DNA from: Paenibacillus kribbensis | GTDB lineage: Bacteria; Bacillota; Bacilli; Paenibacillales; Paenibacillaceae | Assembly (NCBI RefSeq): GCF_002240415.1 | Contig: NZ_CP020028.1 | Span: 4,923,501 to 4,987,500 of the forward strand | Length of the DNA: 64,000 bases | Direction of reading: 5' to 3' | Shown here: positions 53,171 through 61,580 of the stretch, one piece after another | How positions within the stretch are numbered: the stretch's first letter is position 1 | How the letters are laid out: each line of letters opens with the position of its first letter | Notes under the pieces: model-generated | Database searches by the model: none | What the model was told of the DNA's origin: nothing | The model's input: only the letters and a program-made list of their open reading frames with translations | Program-made: the position numbers and the translations under genes

Positions 53171-54156
53171 GAATACTTCGCCCCTTTCTTCTGCACGAAA
53201 GTCTCTTCATTATTCGGTAGTTGCCCCGCAGACCAATGCATTAAAATATCATCCAGCTCCAGACGCCGCACACGGATGGGACGAATACCTGCTTGCTCCA
53301 ATATGGCACTGGCTTCTATCGCCGCCAACGTTACAATCCGCTGCAATCTTCCTTCGCTCTCTGTTTCTATAACCCCCGGAAGCTCCGATGCTTCCTCCGG
53401 CGTGCCCTCAAACCATATTTCCTTGCTATTTTCGAGCAAATGGTCCTTTTCCAGCTTGCCGAGCAGCCTGCCTTCATGCATCAAGACAATATAATCTGCC
53501 AAGCGCTTGATTTCATCTATGATATGAGTGGCGATAACGACCGTCGTTTTGCCGTTTTTCATACAATCCCGCAGTTCCTCCAGCATAATCTTCCATGCAA
53601 AAGGGTCCAGGCCCGACGAAGGCTCATCCAGCAGCAATAAACGCGGATGAGGCGCCAAGGCAGCAGCCAGCTCAAACTTACGCCGCTCTCCTTTGGACAT
53701 ACGCGATAATTTGGTATGCAGAGGAACCTGAAATCGTTTTATCAGACGCTGAAAACGGGTTTCATCCCAGCCCGGATACCATACCGCTCGAAAAGCCGCT
53801 GCTGCTTCTGCCGTGAGTCGGTCTTCCTCGCGGGTCGGATGCTCCGGTACGTATCCAACCCATTGCCGCGTATCTACAGGCATACCTTCAGGGTACACTT
53901 GACCGAACCAGCGAATTTCACCAGCATCCGGGTGAACAAGCTGGGTCAGCAAATGAATCAATGTACTTTTTCCTGATCCGTTATGTCCAGCCAAAGCGAC
54001 CACATATCCCGGCTCAATGGTCAGATTAATCGGTCCAATCTGGCGGTCTCTCCGGGTTTTATAGACCTGGTTCATCTCAATAATCGGTGTTTTCACCTGT
54101 ATTTCCTCCGGTGCTCCCACTGGCACTTCCACATGGTTGTTTACATGGATTTTCAC
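53167..54156 (-). CDS. Second ABC transporter ATP-binding protein of the operon (YtrB-like)
   Basis: A 329-aa ATPase with Walker A LAGHNGSGKSTLIHL, signature MSKGERRKFELAAAL, Walker B LLLLDEPSSGLDP and switch His in VIATHIIDEI. An N-terminal extension of about 25 residues precedes the domain. It follows the GntR gene by 6 bp, as YtrB follows YtrA in B. subtilis. It presumably works with the membrane protein at 54604-55323. Its last four bases overlap the next ATPase gene. Confidence 0.9.
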   Translation of the reverse strand: MKIHVNNHVEVPVGAPEEIQVKTPIIEMNQVYKTRRDRQIGPINLTIEPGYVVALAGHNGSGKSTLIHLLTQLVHPDAGEIRWFGQVYPEGMPVDTRQWVGYVPEHPTREEDRLTAEAAAAFRAVWYPGWDETRFQRLIKRFQVPLHTKLSRMSKGERRKFELAAALAPHPRLLLLDEPSSGLDPFAWKIMLEELRDCMKNGKTTVVIATHIIDEIKRLADYIVLMHEGRLLGKLEKDHLLENSKEIWFEGTPEEASELPGVIETESEGRLQRIVTLAAIEASAILEQAGIRPIRVRRLELDDILMHWSAGQLPNNEETFVQKKGAKYS

Positions 54157-54162
54157 TGGCGG

Positions 54163-54564
54163 TCACTCCTTTGCTTTGACTTCATACCTTTTCTTCACCA
54201 TCTCTGCGAAAAGCTCCAACAATTCCTGCTCTGTCATCTGTACAGCGATGCCCGTAGCAATCGCTGTGTCCAGTGCCTCGGTCACCGCCTTGAGTCGGTG
54301 GGCTGAACGCATATTTTCCTCTACTAGCGCGACGAAGGTTCCCGTTCCCTGGCGGGTACGAAGCAAGCCCTCGTTCTCCAAATCCTGATAGACCCGCCGG
54401 ACGGTGATCACGCTGCAACGGAGCGTCCCCGCAAACTCCCGAATGGAGGGAAGCAGCGTTCCCGCTGCAATCTGTCCGGTTACGATGAGTGAACGAAGCT
54501 GCTTTTCAATCTGCGCATACAGCGGTTCAGCGCTATTCTCATCAATGTGCACCGGTATATTCAC
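54163..54564 (-). CDS. GntR-family regulator, YtrA subfamily
   Basis: A 133-aa short GntR protein: winged HTH (about 10-78) with LPSIREFAGTLRCSVITVRRVYQDLENEGLL and RTRQGTGTFVA, then a short helical dimerisation tail. The small size and the ABC genes behind it define the YtrA subfamily, which represses its own ABC operon and is released by cell-wall antibiotics in B. subtilis. The GTG start has GAGGGGAG upstream. Direct and inverted TACTGT/ACAGTA repeats upstream of the operon (55411-55446) are candidate operators. Confidence 0.9.
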   Translation of the reverse strand: MNIPVHIDENSAEPLYAQIEKQLRSLIVTGQIAAGTLLPSIREFAGTLRCSVITVRRVYQDLENEGLLRTRQGTGTFVALVEENMRSAHRLKAVTEALDTAIATGIAVQMTEQELLELFAEMVKKRYEVKAKE

Positions 54565-54603
54565 CTGCGTCTCTCCCCTCTCTGTATCCTCCTACACATG
54601 CTG

Positions 54604-55323
54604 CTATGCCAGATCACGCTTGATAAGCTTGCGCAGTGTCATTCGATAGGACACAAAAATTCCAAAAACTCCTGTCGCCAGCGCTCCCCACATCACGGGG
54701 GACAACAGCTGCCATTCCTTGCTGTAAAATGCCGTTATGGATACCAGATTGGCTCCGTATATTCGAACCATAATCGAAATCATTCCGCAAATCAGCATGA
54801 TGATAAGTGATAGCCAAAAGTAGGCTTTTCCCCTTTTAAGAAATTCCAAATACATATAGATGGCTTGAATCAGCATCCCGTAGCCTATCCAGGTCAGAGC
54901 AAACGATATAAAGAAACCTGAGCCGGCATAGGCCCGAAGCGTTCCTGACACCGTAAACAGAAGAATAAAAAACACCACACTGTTCCCGATAAACGCAAAA
55001 ATCGCTTGTTGAATGCGGCTCATAATGACCGCGCTCACCGGGATGGGCAATGTGCGAAGGAAAGCCAGCATATGTGTATAGGAGTCTTCCTGCAAATATT
55101 TAAATGTACGACGGTTATAAATGAATCCAAGAAACGGCATCAGCACCAGCATGACAAAATCAGCTGCCGGATTTAAAGCTCCACTCTCACCAAACTCCAT
55201 ACTTACAACAAAGCTCATGGTAAAACCCAGATACATAATAAAAAGTAATGTCCACAATAGCGCATATGGATTATTGCGAAAATCCTGACGGGTGATTGCC
55301 CATGCCTGCTTCATGATTGCCAT
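54604..55323 (-). CDS. Six-helix membrane protein, probable ABC permease partner
   Basis: A 239-aa membrane protein with about six helices (LLWTLLFIMYLGFTMSFVV, FVMLVLMPFLGFIY, two mid-protein pairs, LIIMLICGMISIMV and a last one before LIKRDLA). No firm family was recognised; length and topology fit ABC-2 permease subunits. The conserved-looking RRTFKYLQEDSYTHMLAFLRTLPIP resembles the cytoplasmic loop of such permeases. First gene of the operon, 39 bp before the GntR gene. It probably pairs with the ATPase at 53167-54156, leaving the NatA/NatB-like pair as a second transporter. Confidence 0.65.
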   Translation of the reverse strand: MAIMKQAWAITRQDFRNNPYALLWTLLFIMYLGFTMSFVVSMEFGESGALNPAADFVMLVLMPFLGFIYNRRTFKYLQEDSYTHMLAFLRTLPIPVSAVIMSRIQQAIFAFIGNSVVFFILLFTVSGTLRAYAGSGFFISFALTWIGYGMLIQAIYMYLEFLKRGKAYFWLSLIIMLICGMISIMVRIYGANLVSITAFYSKEWQLLSPVMWGALATGVFGIFVSYRMTLRKLIKRDLA

Positions 55324-55410
55324 TTTCTCATCCTGATCCCTTCTGCACCGTCTGTAATGATAGCCTCAGCTCTTATGGCTTCTGAGGATCATCACCGTAA
55401 TCAGTGTTAT

Positions 55411-55446
55411 TACTGTATATATCTTTATACACAGTATATAAACTGT
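55411..55446. promoter_or_regulatory. Candidate GntR operators upstream of the ABC operon
   Basis: TACTGT (55411) and ACAGTA (55431) form an inverted repeat with TGTATA/TATACA nested inside. ACAGT (55431) and ACTGT (55442) form a second one. They lie about 90-120 bp before the first gene, where its promoter should be. Confidence 0.6.
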
Positions 55447-55478
55447 ACAACACACCTGTCAATTTTAAAAATTTAAAT

Positions 55479-55494
55479 TGTGCGTACAATCACA
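55479..55494 (+). promoter_or_regulatory. Near-perfect Fnr box upstream of the DUF1858/DUF438 genes
   Basis: TGTGCGTACAATCACA matches TGTGA-N6-TCACA with one mismatch. It lies 65 bp before the ATG at 55559. TATGCT at 55511 or TACTCT at 55516 could serve as a -10 at activating distance. Confidence 0.65.
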
Positions 55495-55558
55495 AAGGTT
55501 GGTCAGAACCTATGCTACTCTGTAACTGATAAACGTTCTCACTAAAGGGGATGAGCAG

Positions 55559-55786
55559 ATGGATAAGATACTGCATTGGGATGAGCCGATATTTAACCTT
55601 GTTAGTCGATATCCCGAAGTGACGAGCATTATGGTAGAGCTTGGTTTTCACGATATCGCCAAGCCTGGCATGCTACAAACCGCGGGACGTTTTATGACAC
55701 TGTCCAAAGGAACTACATTAAAGAAAATAAGTATGGAAACTGTGCAGCAGACGTTTATGCAGCATGGTTTTACCATTCAAAAATAA
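55559..55786 (+). CDS. DUF1858-domain protein
   Basis: A 75-aa protein with the DUF1858 pattern: an N-terminal IFNLVSRYPEVTSIMVELGF followed by ARFMTLSKGTTLKKISM-like text. The domain is common beside or inside DUF438/hemerythrin-like proteins and in the ScdA/RIC group linked to anaerobic growth and iron-sulfur repair. A GGGG-rich site precedes the ATG. It lies 14 bp before the DUF438 gene, clearly one operon. The exact function is unknown. Confidence 0.85.
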   Translation: MDKILHWDEPIFNLVSRYPEVTSIMVELGFHDIAKPGMLQTAGRFMTLSKGTTLKKISMETVQQTFMQHGFTIQK

Positions 55787-55800
55787 AGGAGCTAAAGATC

Positions 55801-57060
55801 ATGAGCGAGTTAATTAACAACCGTGAACATACACCACAGGAATTAACAGAACGTCAACGAATCCTGAAGGAAATTATAAAAGAATTACATGCCGGAAAAA
55901 GCGTGGAAGAAGTTAAAGCGCGCTTCGCAGAGGCCGTAGGCGGAGTAAGCGTGTCTGAAATTTCCGCCATGGAGCATGCATTGATGACCGAGGAGGGAAT
56001 CCCGGTGTCGGAAGTCCAACGCCTCTGTTCCGTGCATACATCGATATTCAAGGGCTCTATTGAGGATATTCACCGTCCTTCAGGACCAGAGGAACAGCCG
56101 GGACATCCTGTCCACACCTTCAAGCTGGAAAACCGGGAGATCGAACGGCTGGTCAACTTCAAGCTGGCATTGCATGCAGAGCAATTTCAAAAGGAGGACA
56201 GCCCCAAGGTTATTTACAAGCTGCTCGAGGATTTAAGCCTGCTGATGGATCTCGACAAGCACTATAGCCGCAAAGAAAATCTGGTCTTCCCTTATCTGGA
56301 GCGCTACGGCATATTCGGTCCTACCAAAGTGATGTGGGGAGTGGACGACGGCATCCGTAATTCGATCAAAGAGGCAAAGAACCTGCTCACCCAATATAAC
56401 GGAGATCGTGAGCTGATCGGGAAGGCGCTTGCCCATATCATAAGCGAAGTCAACGAAATGATATTCAAAGAAGAAAATATTTTACTGCCGATGGCACTTG
56501 GCAAGCTAACTGAGGATGAATGGCTAAAAATAGCCAGGGAAAGCGCGGAAATCGGGTTCTGTCTGACCGCTCCTGAGCGGGAATGGATACCAGAGCGTGC
56601 GGCGGAGCCTGTAGAAGCGGTTGAGCAAAAGGAAGGAGCATCAGGAACACCACAAGGCTTTGTGCGATTCGAGACGGGGATTCTATCCGTGCAACAATTG
56701 GAACTGCTGATGAACCACCTCCCCGTTGATTTGACCTTTATCGATGAGAATGATGTTGTTCGCTATTTCTCTCACGGCAAAGAACGGATCTTTGCCCGCA
56801 CAAAGGCCGTTATTGGTCGTACCGTACAAAATTGCCACCCGCCGCAAAGCGTGCATGTCGTTGAGAAGCTGCTGGAGGACTTCAAAGCAGGTCGCAAGGA
56901 TGTGGAGGATTTTTGGATTCCGATCAAGGACAAATTTGTCTACATCCGTTATTTTGCCATTCGTGATGCCGAAGGCCGCTATCTGGGAACGCTGGAATTC
57001 ACGCAAAATGTCGCGCCTATTCGCGCTCTTGAAGGACAAAAGCGGATTCTGTCGGAATAG
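55801..57060 (+). CDS. DUF438 protein with hemerythrin-like and PAS-like domains
   Basis: A 419-aa protein. N-terminal DUF438 (about 15-95; LKEIIKELHAGKSVEEVKARF, ISAMEHALMTEEGIPVSEVQRLCSVH abridged). A hemerythrin-like helical domain (about 105-265) has candidate iron ligands H/E in LDKHYSRKENLVFPYLERYG and VNEMIFKEENILLPMAL. A C-terminal PAS-like domain (about 295-410) contains LTFIDENDVVRYFSHGKERIFAR and FVYIRYFAIRD. Such proteins are associated with nitric-oxide or oxygen sensing in anaerobes. AAAGGAG precedes the ATG. The Fnr-like box upstream and the nirBD operon in the same window support a role in anaerobic nitrogen-oxide stress. Its last 44 bp overlap the convergent GNAT gene. Confidence 0.85.
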   Translation: MSELINNREHTPQELTERQRILKEIIKELHAGKSVEEVKARFAEAVGGVSVSEISAMEHALMTEEGIPVSEVQRLCSVHTSIFKGSIEDIHRPSGPEEQPGHPVHTFKLENREIERLVNFKLALHAEQFQKEDSPKVIYKLLEDLSLLMDLDKHYSRKENLVFPYLERYGIFGPTKVMWGVDDGIRNSIKEAKNLLTQYNGDRELIGKALAHIISEVNEMIFKEENILLPMALGKLTEDEWLKIARESAEIGFCLTAPEREWIPERAAEPVEAVEQKEGASGTPQGFVRFETGILSVQQLELLMNHLPVDLTFIDENDVVRYFSHGKERIFARTKAVIGRTVQNCHPPQSVHVVEKLLEDFKAGRKDVEDFWIPIKDKFVYIRYFAIRDAEGRYLGTLEFTQNVAPIRALEGQKRILSE

Positions 57061-57562
57061 TTCCCCAGCCGTAGGCTAACATATTCAGGTTTTTGCCACC
57101 TATATGAATAAGATGCTGTTCTACTACTAGCTTGGCCCCCAGCCTTTCATAAAATGTACATGCTGGATTATCCGCTAACACCCACACAATCGCGGAATGA
57201 ATCTGCATACTGCTGAAATGCTGTAGTAGACGCATCAATAAGCCCCTCCCCAGCCCCAAACTGTTGTATTCTTTTAAAACATAAATAGCCGTTATTTCCC
57301 CCCCATACGGGGGGTATTCTCCTGACTTTTCCGGACCTCCACTTACAAATCCGATGATTTCCCCCTTCTCATTTTCCGCTACAAATACCAGATGACCATC
57401 CTCACTGGACAGATTTTCATTCCACAGCTCTGTTCTCTGCTCATAGGAAAGCTGCTCCAGAACCTCGTCAGGCATTATATTTTTGTATGTCGTTCTCCAG
57501 CAATCCACATGCACCTTGGCGATGTCCGCAGTATCTGTTATCGTTGCTTCCCTGATTATCAT
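57017..57562 (-). CDS. GNAT-family N-acetyltransferase
   Basis: A 181-aa acetyltransferase. IREATITDTADIAKVHVDCW is a typical RimI-like opening. The acetyl-CoA-binding loop is recognisable as LKEYNSLGLGRGLLMRLL (R/QxxGxG/A pattern), and AIVWVLADNPACTFYERLGAK is motif B. The substrate is unknown. The ATG at 57562 follows TAGGGGTGG; the longer in-frame start at 57583 is less likely. Its 3' end overlaps the convergent DUF438 gene by 44 bp, so the two mRNAs can pair at their ends. Confidence 0.85.
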   Translation of the reverse strand: MIIREATITDTADIAKVHVDCWRTTYKNIMPDEVLEQLSYEQRTELWNENLSSEDGHLVFVAENEKGEIIGFVSGGPEKSGEYPPYGGEITAIYVLKEYNSLGLGRGLLMRLLQHFSSMQIHSAIVWVLADNPACTFYERLGAKLVVEQHLIHIGGKNLNMLAYGWGTIPTESAFVLQERE

Positions 57563-57706
57563 TTGGGCCACCCCTATTTCCAATATTATGCTTATTATTC
57601 TATCGACGAGCCGAATCTTGATCTATAATAAAAAATATTCATTGTTTCGTGAAGTTCGATATTACAGCAGCTCTTATACTACTCAGTTGTTATTGGAGGA
57701 TTCAAC

Positions 57707-59008
57707 TTGAATAAAATCGTTTTATTTTATGTTCCGCTAGGCATTTCGTCTTTGATTGCCGCATTAACGCATGTCATCGTGAATGCCGTGCTCGCGCGTT
57801 CAGAGTATCCTTCATTTACATTAAGCAGCTATGCGGTCGCTGTCAGCCTGTGCCTGCTGCTGGAAACGCCGTTAACCGCCGTGCGGCAAATGACCACGAA
57901 ATTCGGCTATGACCGCAAGTCGGTTCATTCTATCGGTATTTTATGTGCATTCGTAGCGGCGGCTGTACTGATCGTTGGCTGGAGTATCGGGCTGACACCC
58001 GTAGGTAATCTGGTCTTTCAGTATGTATTCGGCGTATCTCCGGCATTGATCGAACCTACCAAGAACGTATTTCAGGTTCTTACTTTACTATACATATTGG
58101 TTGCTGTCCGTAACATTTATCAGGGACTTATCATTAACAAGCATCGAACCGCATGGATGACGTTCAGCTCGTCCATACGTATTGTCGTGATGCTGCTCGC
58201 GTCTTGGTTTTTAATCCGTGCAGGCTGGACGAATGACGGACGAATCGGGGCCGCCATTTTTATTGCAGGCATCTTCATTGAGCTGGTCATCACCTTTTTG
58301 GAAGGGCGGGTTCTGAAAAGAAAGCTGCCGACTGACAACGGAGAGCAAACCATCCAAGATGCAAAACATCTGCTCCCTTTTTACCTTCCTTTGCTGTATT
58401 CGGCGCTAGTACTGGTCATTCTGAATCCTTCCATACAAGCTGCGCTGAACAATACATCGGACCCGCTTTTGGCCGTGGCCTCTTTCTCCGTAGCCTTGCA
58501 AATTTTGAATTTATTCGTCTGGTTTTGCAGTTCCCTACATCAGATTGTCATTCAATTTTATACGTCCAGGCGCCGGGAGGTTCTGATATTTTTGAGCTTT
58601 TTGTCGGCCCTGTCGCCATTGCTGTTGCTGTTGTTATCCTTCGGATTTGCAGGTGACCCTGTGTTGCGGAATGTATTGGGACTGGAAGGAGAGCTGTTGC
58701 TGGAAACCAGAGGGCTGCTTCGCATATTGGCTGTCTATGTCGCATTTTATCCGTGGGTAGAATATTTTATTGGGCGGTCGATATTGATCGGCAATACCAA
58801 ACCCATCTTCATTGGCAGGCTGTTTTCTGTGGGTTTTGCGATTCTTGCGCTAATCCTGTGTATCTGTTTTTTTCCTGGGCTGGACGGCAAAGTGGCTGGA
58901 ATTGTGATGGCCGTATCCTCTCCCATTGAGCTGAGTATCTATCTGTTGCTCTATCGAAAAATATCTATGAACACCATGAAGAATCATCCTGAGAAAAAAT
59001 TCACCTAG
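57707..59008 (+). CDS. MATE/polysaccharide-exporter-like membrane protein
   Basis: A 433-aa polytopic protein with about twelve helices and the general layout of the MOP superfamily (MATE exporters and Wzx flippases). Examples are an N-terminal IVLFYVPLGISSLIAALTHVIVNAVLAR-type helix pair and a middle hydrophilic loop RVLKRKLPTDNGEQTIQDAKH. A TTG start stands seven bases behind GGAGG. No substrate can be assigned. It is a single gene, divergent from the GNAT gene. Confidence 0.7.
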   Translation: MNKIVLFYVPLGISSLIAALTHVIVNAVLARSEYPSFTLSSYAVAVSLCLLLETPLTAVRQMTTKFGYDRKSVHSIGILCAFVAAAVLIVGWSIGLTPVGNLVFQYVFGVSPALIEPTKNVFQVLTLLYILVAVRNIYQGLIINKHRTAWMTFSSSIRIVVMLLASWFLIRAGWTNDGRIGAAIFIAGIFIELVITFLEGRVLKRKLPTDNGEQTIQDAKHLLPFYLPLLYSALVLVILNPSIQAALNNTSDPLLAVASFSVALQILNLFVWFCSSLHQIVIQFYTSRRREVLIFLSFLSALSPLLLLLLSFGFAGDPVLRNVLGLEGELLLETRGLLRILAVYVAFYPWVEYFIGRSILIGNTKPIFIGRLFSVGFAILALILCICFFPGLDGKVAGIVMAVSSPIELSIYLLLYRKISMNTMKNHPEKKFT

Positions 59009-59059
59009 AGAGCCTAATGCAAAAGAAAGCACATTGGACTCCCTAAGGCACACTATCCT

Positions 59060-59809
59060 TTACGAGGTCAAAATGTATGGGCCATTCTTCGTGATTGCAA
59101 TCGTATGCTCGTATTGTGCGCCCCAACTGCCGTCGGCCGTGCTGATGGTCCACCCATCATCATCCCACAGCACGGCTCCTTCGGTTCCGAGCGTAAATAC
59201 CGGCTCGATGGTAATCACCATTCCTTCACGCAGCGGCAATCCCGTTCTGGCACGGCCGTAGTGCAGAACATCCGGCGGCTCATGCATCTGGCGGCCAATC
59301 CCATGTCCGATCAAAGGCTTGACGATGCCAAAGCGCCGCCAACCTGCCGTTTTTTCCACCGCGTGCCCGATATCCCCCAACGTCCTCCCCGGACGGGCAA
59401 CCTCGATTCCGCGTACCAGCGCCTTATGGGTCTGTCGTAACAGCCGTGCGACCGGACGACTGACGTTACCTACCGCATAGGTCCACCCCCGGTCGGCCAA
59501 CCAGCCGTCCTTGTTAACCACGATGTCGATGGTCACAATATCCCCATCATGCAGCACCCGCTCCGAGGGGAAGCCATGACATACGACCTCGTTGACCGAA
59601 GCGCAGGTGGCATAAGGAAAGCCTTTATAGCCCTTTTGTTCCGGCGTGGCACCGCGCTTGCTCAAAAACTGTTCCACCCATGCATCAATTTCAAGCGTTG
59701 TAATTCCCGGAAGAATACGGCTCTCCAGCGCACGATGGCAATCAGCCAAAATGCGCCCGGCTTCTCTCATATAGCCGATTTCCTCCGGTGTTCGTATCGC
59801 TACTTCTAT
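59060..59809 (-). CDS. map: Type I methionine aminopeptidase, probable non-ATG start
   Basis: A metal-dependent enzyme removing N-terminal Met. The catalytic His is in VNEVVCHGFPSE; metal ligands are Asp in TIDIVV, Asp in ADRGWT, His in GHGIGRQMHEPP, Glu in VITIEPVF and Glu in QYEHTI. The first ATG is at 59770, but the conserved N-terminus (IRTPEEIGYMREAGR) runs 13 or more codons further upstream. That frame has no ATG, GTG or TTG before a stop. AAAGGAGG stands at 59819-59826, nine bases before an ATA codon (59809) and three before an ATT (59815). I give 59809; an ATT start at 59815, or a short form from 59770 behind an in-gene GGAGG, are alternatives. Confidence 0.8.
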   Translation of the reverse strand: MEVAIRTPEEIGYMREAGRILADCHRALESRILPGITTLEIDAWVEQFLSKRGATPEQKGYKGFPYATCASVNEVVCHGFPSERVLHDGDIVTIDIVVNKDGWLADRGWTYAVGNVSRPVARLLRQTHKALVRGIEVARPGRTLGDIGHAVEKTAGWRRFGIVKPLIGHGIGRQMHEPPDVLHYGRARTGLPLREGMVITIEPVFTLGTEGAVLWDDDGWTISTADGSWGAQYEHTIAITKNGPYILTS

Positions 59810-59873
59810 TGGAATCCGCCTCCTTTGTCACACCATTTTTACTAAACCTATCCCATTGTATGCAAGACGAACA

Positions 59874-59908
59874 CAAAAAAACCGTCTCCTCTGTGGATAG
59901 ACGGTTTA
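59874..59908 (-). terminator. Terminator after the small gene at 59948
   Basis: AAACCGTCT and AGACGGTTT form the stem; seven T follow on the minus strand. It lies between the small gene and the methionine aminopeptidase gene. Confidence 0.88.
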
Positions 59909-59947
59909 TAAAAGGCGTATTTCTAGTTTTGCGGGTAATCGTACCCT

Positions 59948-60136
59948 TTAAGATACTGAAGAATTTATGCGACCGAGTTCGTTTTCCACCACCATGGTTA
60001 ACTCTTCCTCATACCCTCCTGTAATCCGGTATTTTCGCACATATTCCTTTACAAATTTTTTGGGATCCTTAGGCCGGAAAATTCGAGTCATTTCCCGCAG
60101 ACTTTCCTTTACTTCATTGTGACCTTTCGTTGCCAT
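59948..60136 (-). CDS. Small conserved-looking protein of unknown function
   Basis: A 62-aa soluble, charged protein beginning MATKGHNEVKESLREMTRIF and continuing PKDPKKFVKEYVRKYRITGGYEEELTMVVENELG. No family recognised. It is probably helical, with no signal peptide or membrane segment. The ATG at 60136 follows GGGAGGGAG at good spacing, and a strong terminator follows, both supporting a real gene. It stands alone between the map gene and a 363-bp gap. Confidence 0.7.
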   Translation of the reverse strand: MATKGHNEVKESLREMTRIFRPKDPKKFVKEYVRKYRITGGYEEELTMVVENELGRINSSVS

Positions 60137-60499
60137 GTAACTCCCTCCCAAAACGTTGAAAATAAGTGCTCCGTTGAAGAGAATGCCGAAAAGTATAGAT
60201 GTCCTTATGCAGTGAAGTAGTATGTCTAATGCAGCTTAGGTCGGGAACGCCTTATGCAAGGCATGTACCTGACACTAGTATTAACCGATCTTCGTTTGGC
60301 TGAATCACTACCCCATTATAACATATTCAGATACTGCTTTCAGCTTTCCAGTAAATTTACATTGAGTTTACCTATCTTTTACGCTTCATGTTATTTGGAG
60401 TAACGATCTAGCTGGCTCACAGAGGCATACCTTATTTATCGGCTTTTGGAGTGTATGTGTTTGGGGTAAAATAAATAAACATAACAAGGAGGGAAAAGG
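60137..60499. other. 363-bp gap upstream of the serine hydrolase gene
   Basis: No supportable gene. It contains a small hairpin (AGGT and GCCTT arms pairing with AAGGC and ACCT, 60238-60270) without a T tract, and AT-rich promoter-like sequence on both sides. Confidence 0.5.
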
Positions 60500-61537
60500 A
60501 TGCGCCGCTATGCTCCGTTGTTCACCGCCCCGGTCGCCCGTCTATCTGCCCTGAGCAACGGAACTTGTGAGGAGGAGGGCATCAATGCCTCCCTGCTCGA
60601 TCAGGCTGACCGCGAAATCGAGAAAAAGTTTACTAAAATGCGCAGCTTCCTGCTGCTTCGCCGCGGCAAACTGATCTGGGAACGCTATTACAACGGACAC
60701 GAAGCAAGCGCTCTGAACGATCTGCGATCCGCGACCAAAAGCTTCACTTCCACGCTCATCGGTATTGCCATGGCACGTGGCGATATGCCTGGGCCGGAGA
60801 CGGCTGTGCATAAGCTGTTGCCTGAGTATCTGCCACGGCGGGAGGACCCGCTGCTGGAGCGGGTTACGATTCGCCATTTGCTGACGATGACATCCGGTCT
60901 GTATTGGCAGACGGGCAAAAAGCTTGGCGAGGCTTTTATCCGCCGTTTTCATCGCAGCAAAAGCTGGCCGTCCTTTGCCCTGCGCCTGCCAGTGCAGGCG
61001 GATCAATTGGGCGTATTCCAATACCGCAGTGTGGATTCGCATCTGTTGTCCGTACTGCTGACCCAATGCTGCGGAACTGACGCCTATACGTACGCGCTAC
61101 AGCATCTCTTCGAGCCGTTAGGTTTCGGAAGAAGTGGATGGGCTACAGACCCTGAGGGTTATACTATGGGGCACATCGGTCTGTATCTCACATCACGTGA
61201 CATGGCTAAATTCGGCGATTGCTGCCTTCATCAAGGCTTCTGGATTGGACAGGAGCTGATCCCGGCTGATTGGCTGCGTCAAGCGACGCAGCGACAGGTT
61301 GAAGGCTATCCAGAATTCGGGGACTACGGATTCCAATGGTGGACCGGACGACTTCATGGCATCGACTACGCATGTGCGCATGGACATGGAGGACAACAAA
61401 TTTATCTTGTGCCTGAAGCCGATGCAGTCGTGGTATTTACTGCAGACAGCAAGGTCAGCCGCTGGAAAAATCCACGCTCACTACTGGAGCGCTACATTTT
61501 GCCAGCCGTATCCTCCCTCAGCCTGGAACGTTCCTAA
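60500..61537 (+). CDS. Cytoplasmic serine hydrolase of the beta-lactamase (class C) family
   Basis: A 345-aa hydrolase. The catalytic SxxK motif is in LRSATKSFTS (Ser near residue 76), the second motif is YxS in FQYRSVDSHLL, and a HGHGGQ segment stands in the third-motif position. No signal peptide, so it is probably intracellular, unlike the 679-aa relative at 27245. Members include esterases (EstB) and 6-aminohexanoate-dimer hydrolases; the substrate here is unknown. AAGGAGG precedes the ATG. The glycosyltransferase gene follows 43 bp later and may be co-transcribed. Confidence 0.87.
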   Translation: MRRYAPLFTAPVARLSALSNGTCEEEGINASLLDQADREIEKKFTKMRSFLLLRRGKLIWERYYNGHEASALNDLRSATKSFTSTLIGIAMARGDMPGPETAVHKLLPEYLPRREDPLLERVTIRHLLTMTSGLYWQTGKKLGEAFIRRFHRSKSWPSFALRLPVQADQLGVFQYRSVDSHLLSVLLTQCCGTDAYTYALQHLFEPLGFGRSGWATDPEGYTMGHIGLYLTSRDMAKFGDCCLHQGFWIGQELIPADWLRQATQRQVEGYPEFGDYGFQWWTGRLHGIDYACAHGHGGQQIYLVPEADAVVVFTADSKVSRWKNPRSLLERYILPAVSSLSLERS

Positions 61538-61580
61538 AATGAGCTTTATGCGCTTATTGAATAATAGGGGGCTAAACATC

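Noticed and set aside
61299..61580. N-terminal extension of the glycosyltransferase into the hydrolase gene
   Set aside because: The extension is the out-of-frame shadow of the hydrolase C-terminus; the ATG at 61581 has a proper ribosome binding site and starts the conserved domain.
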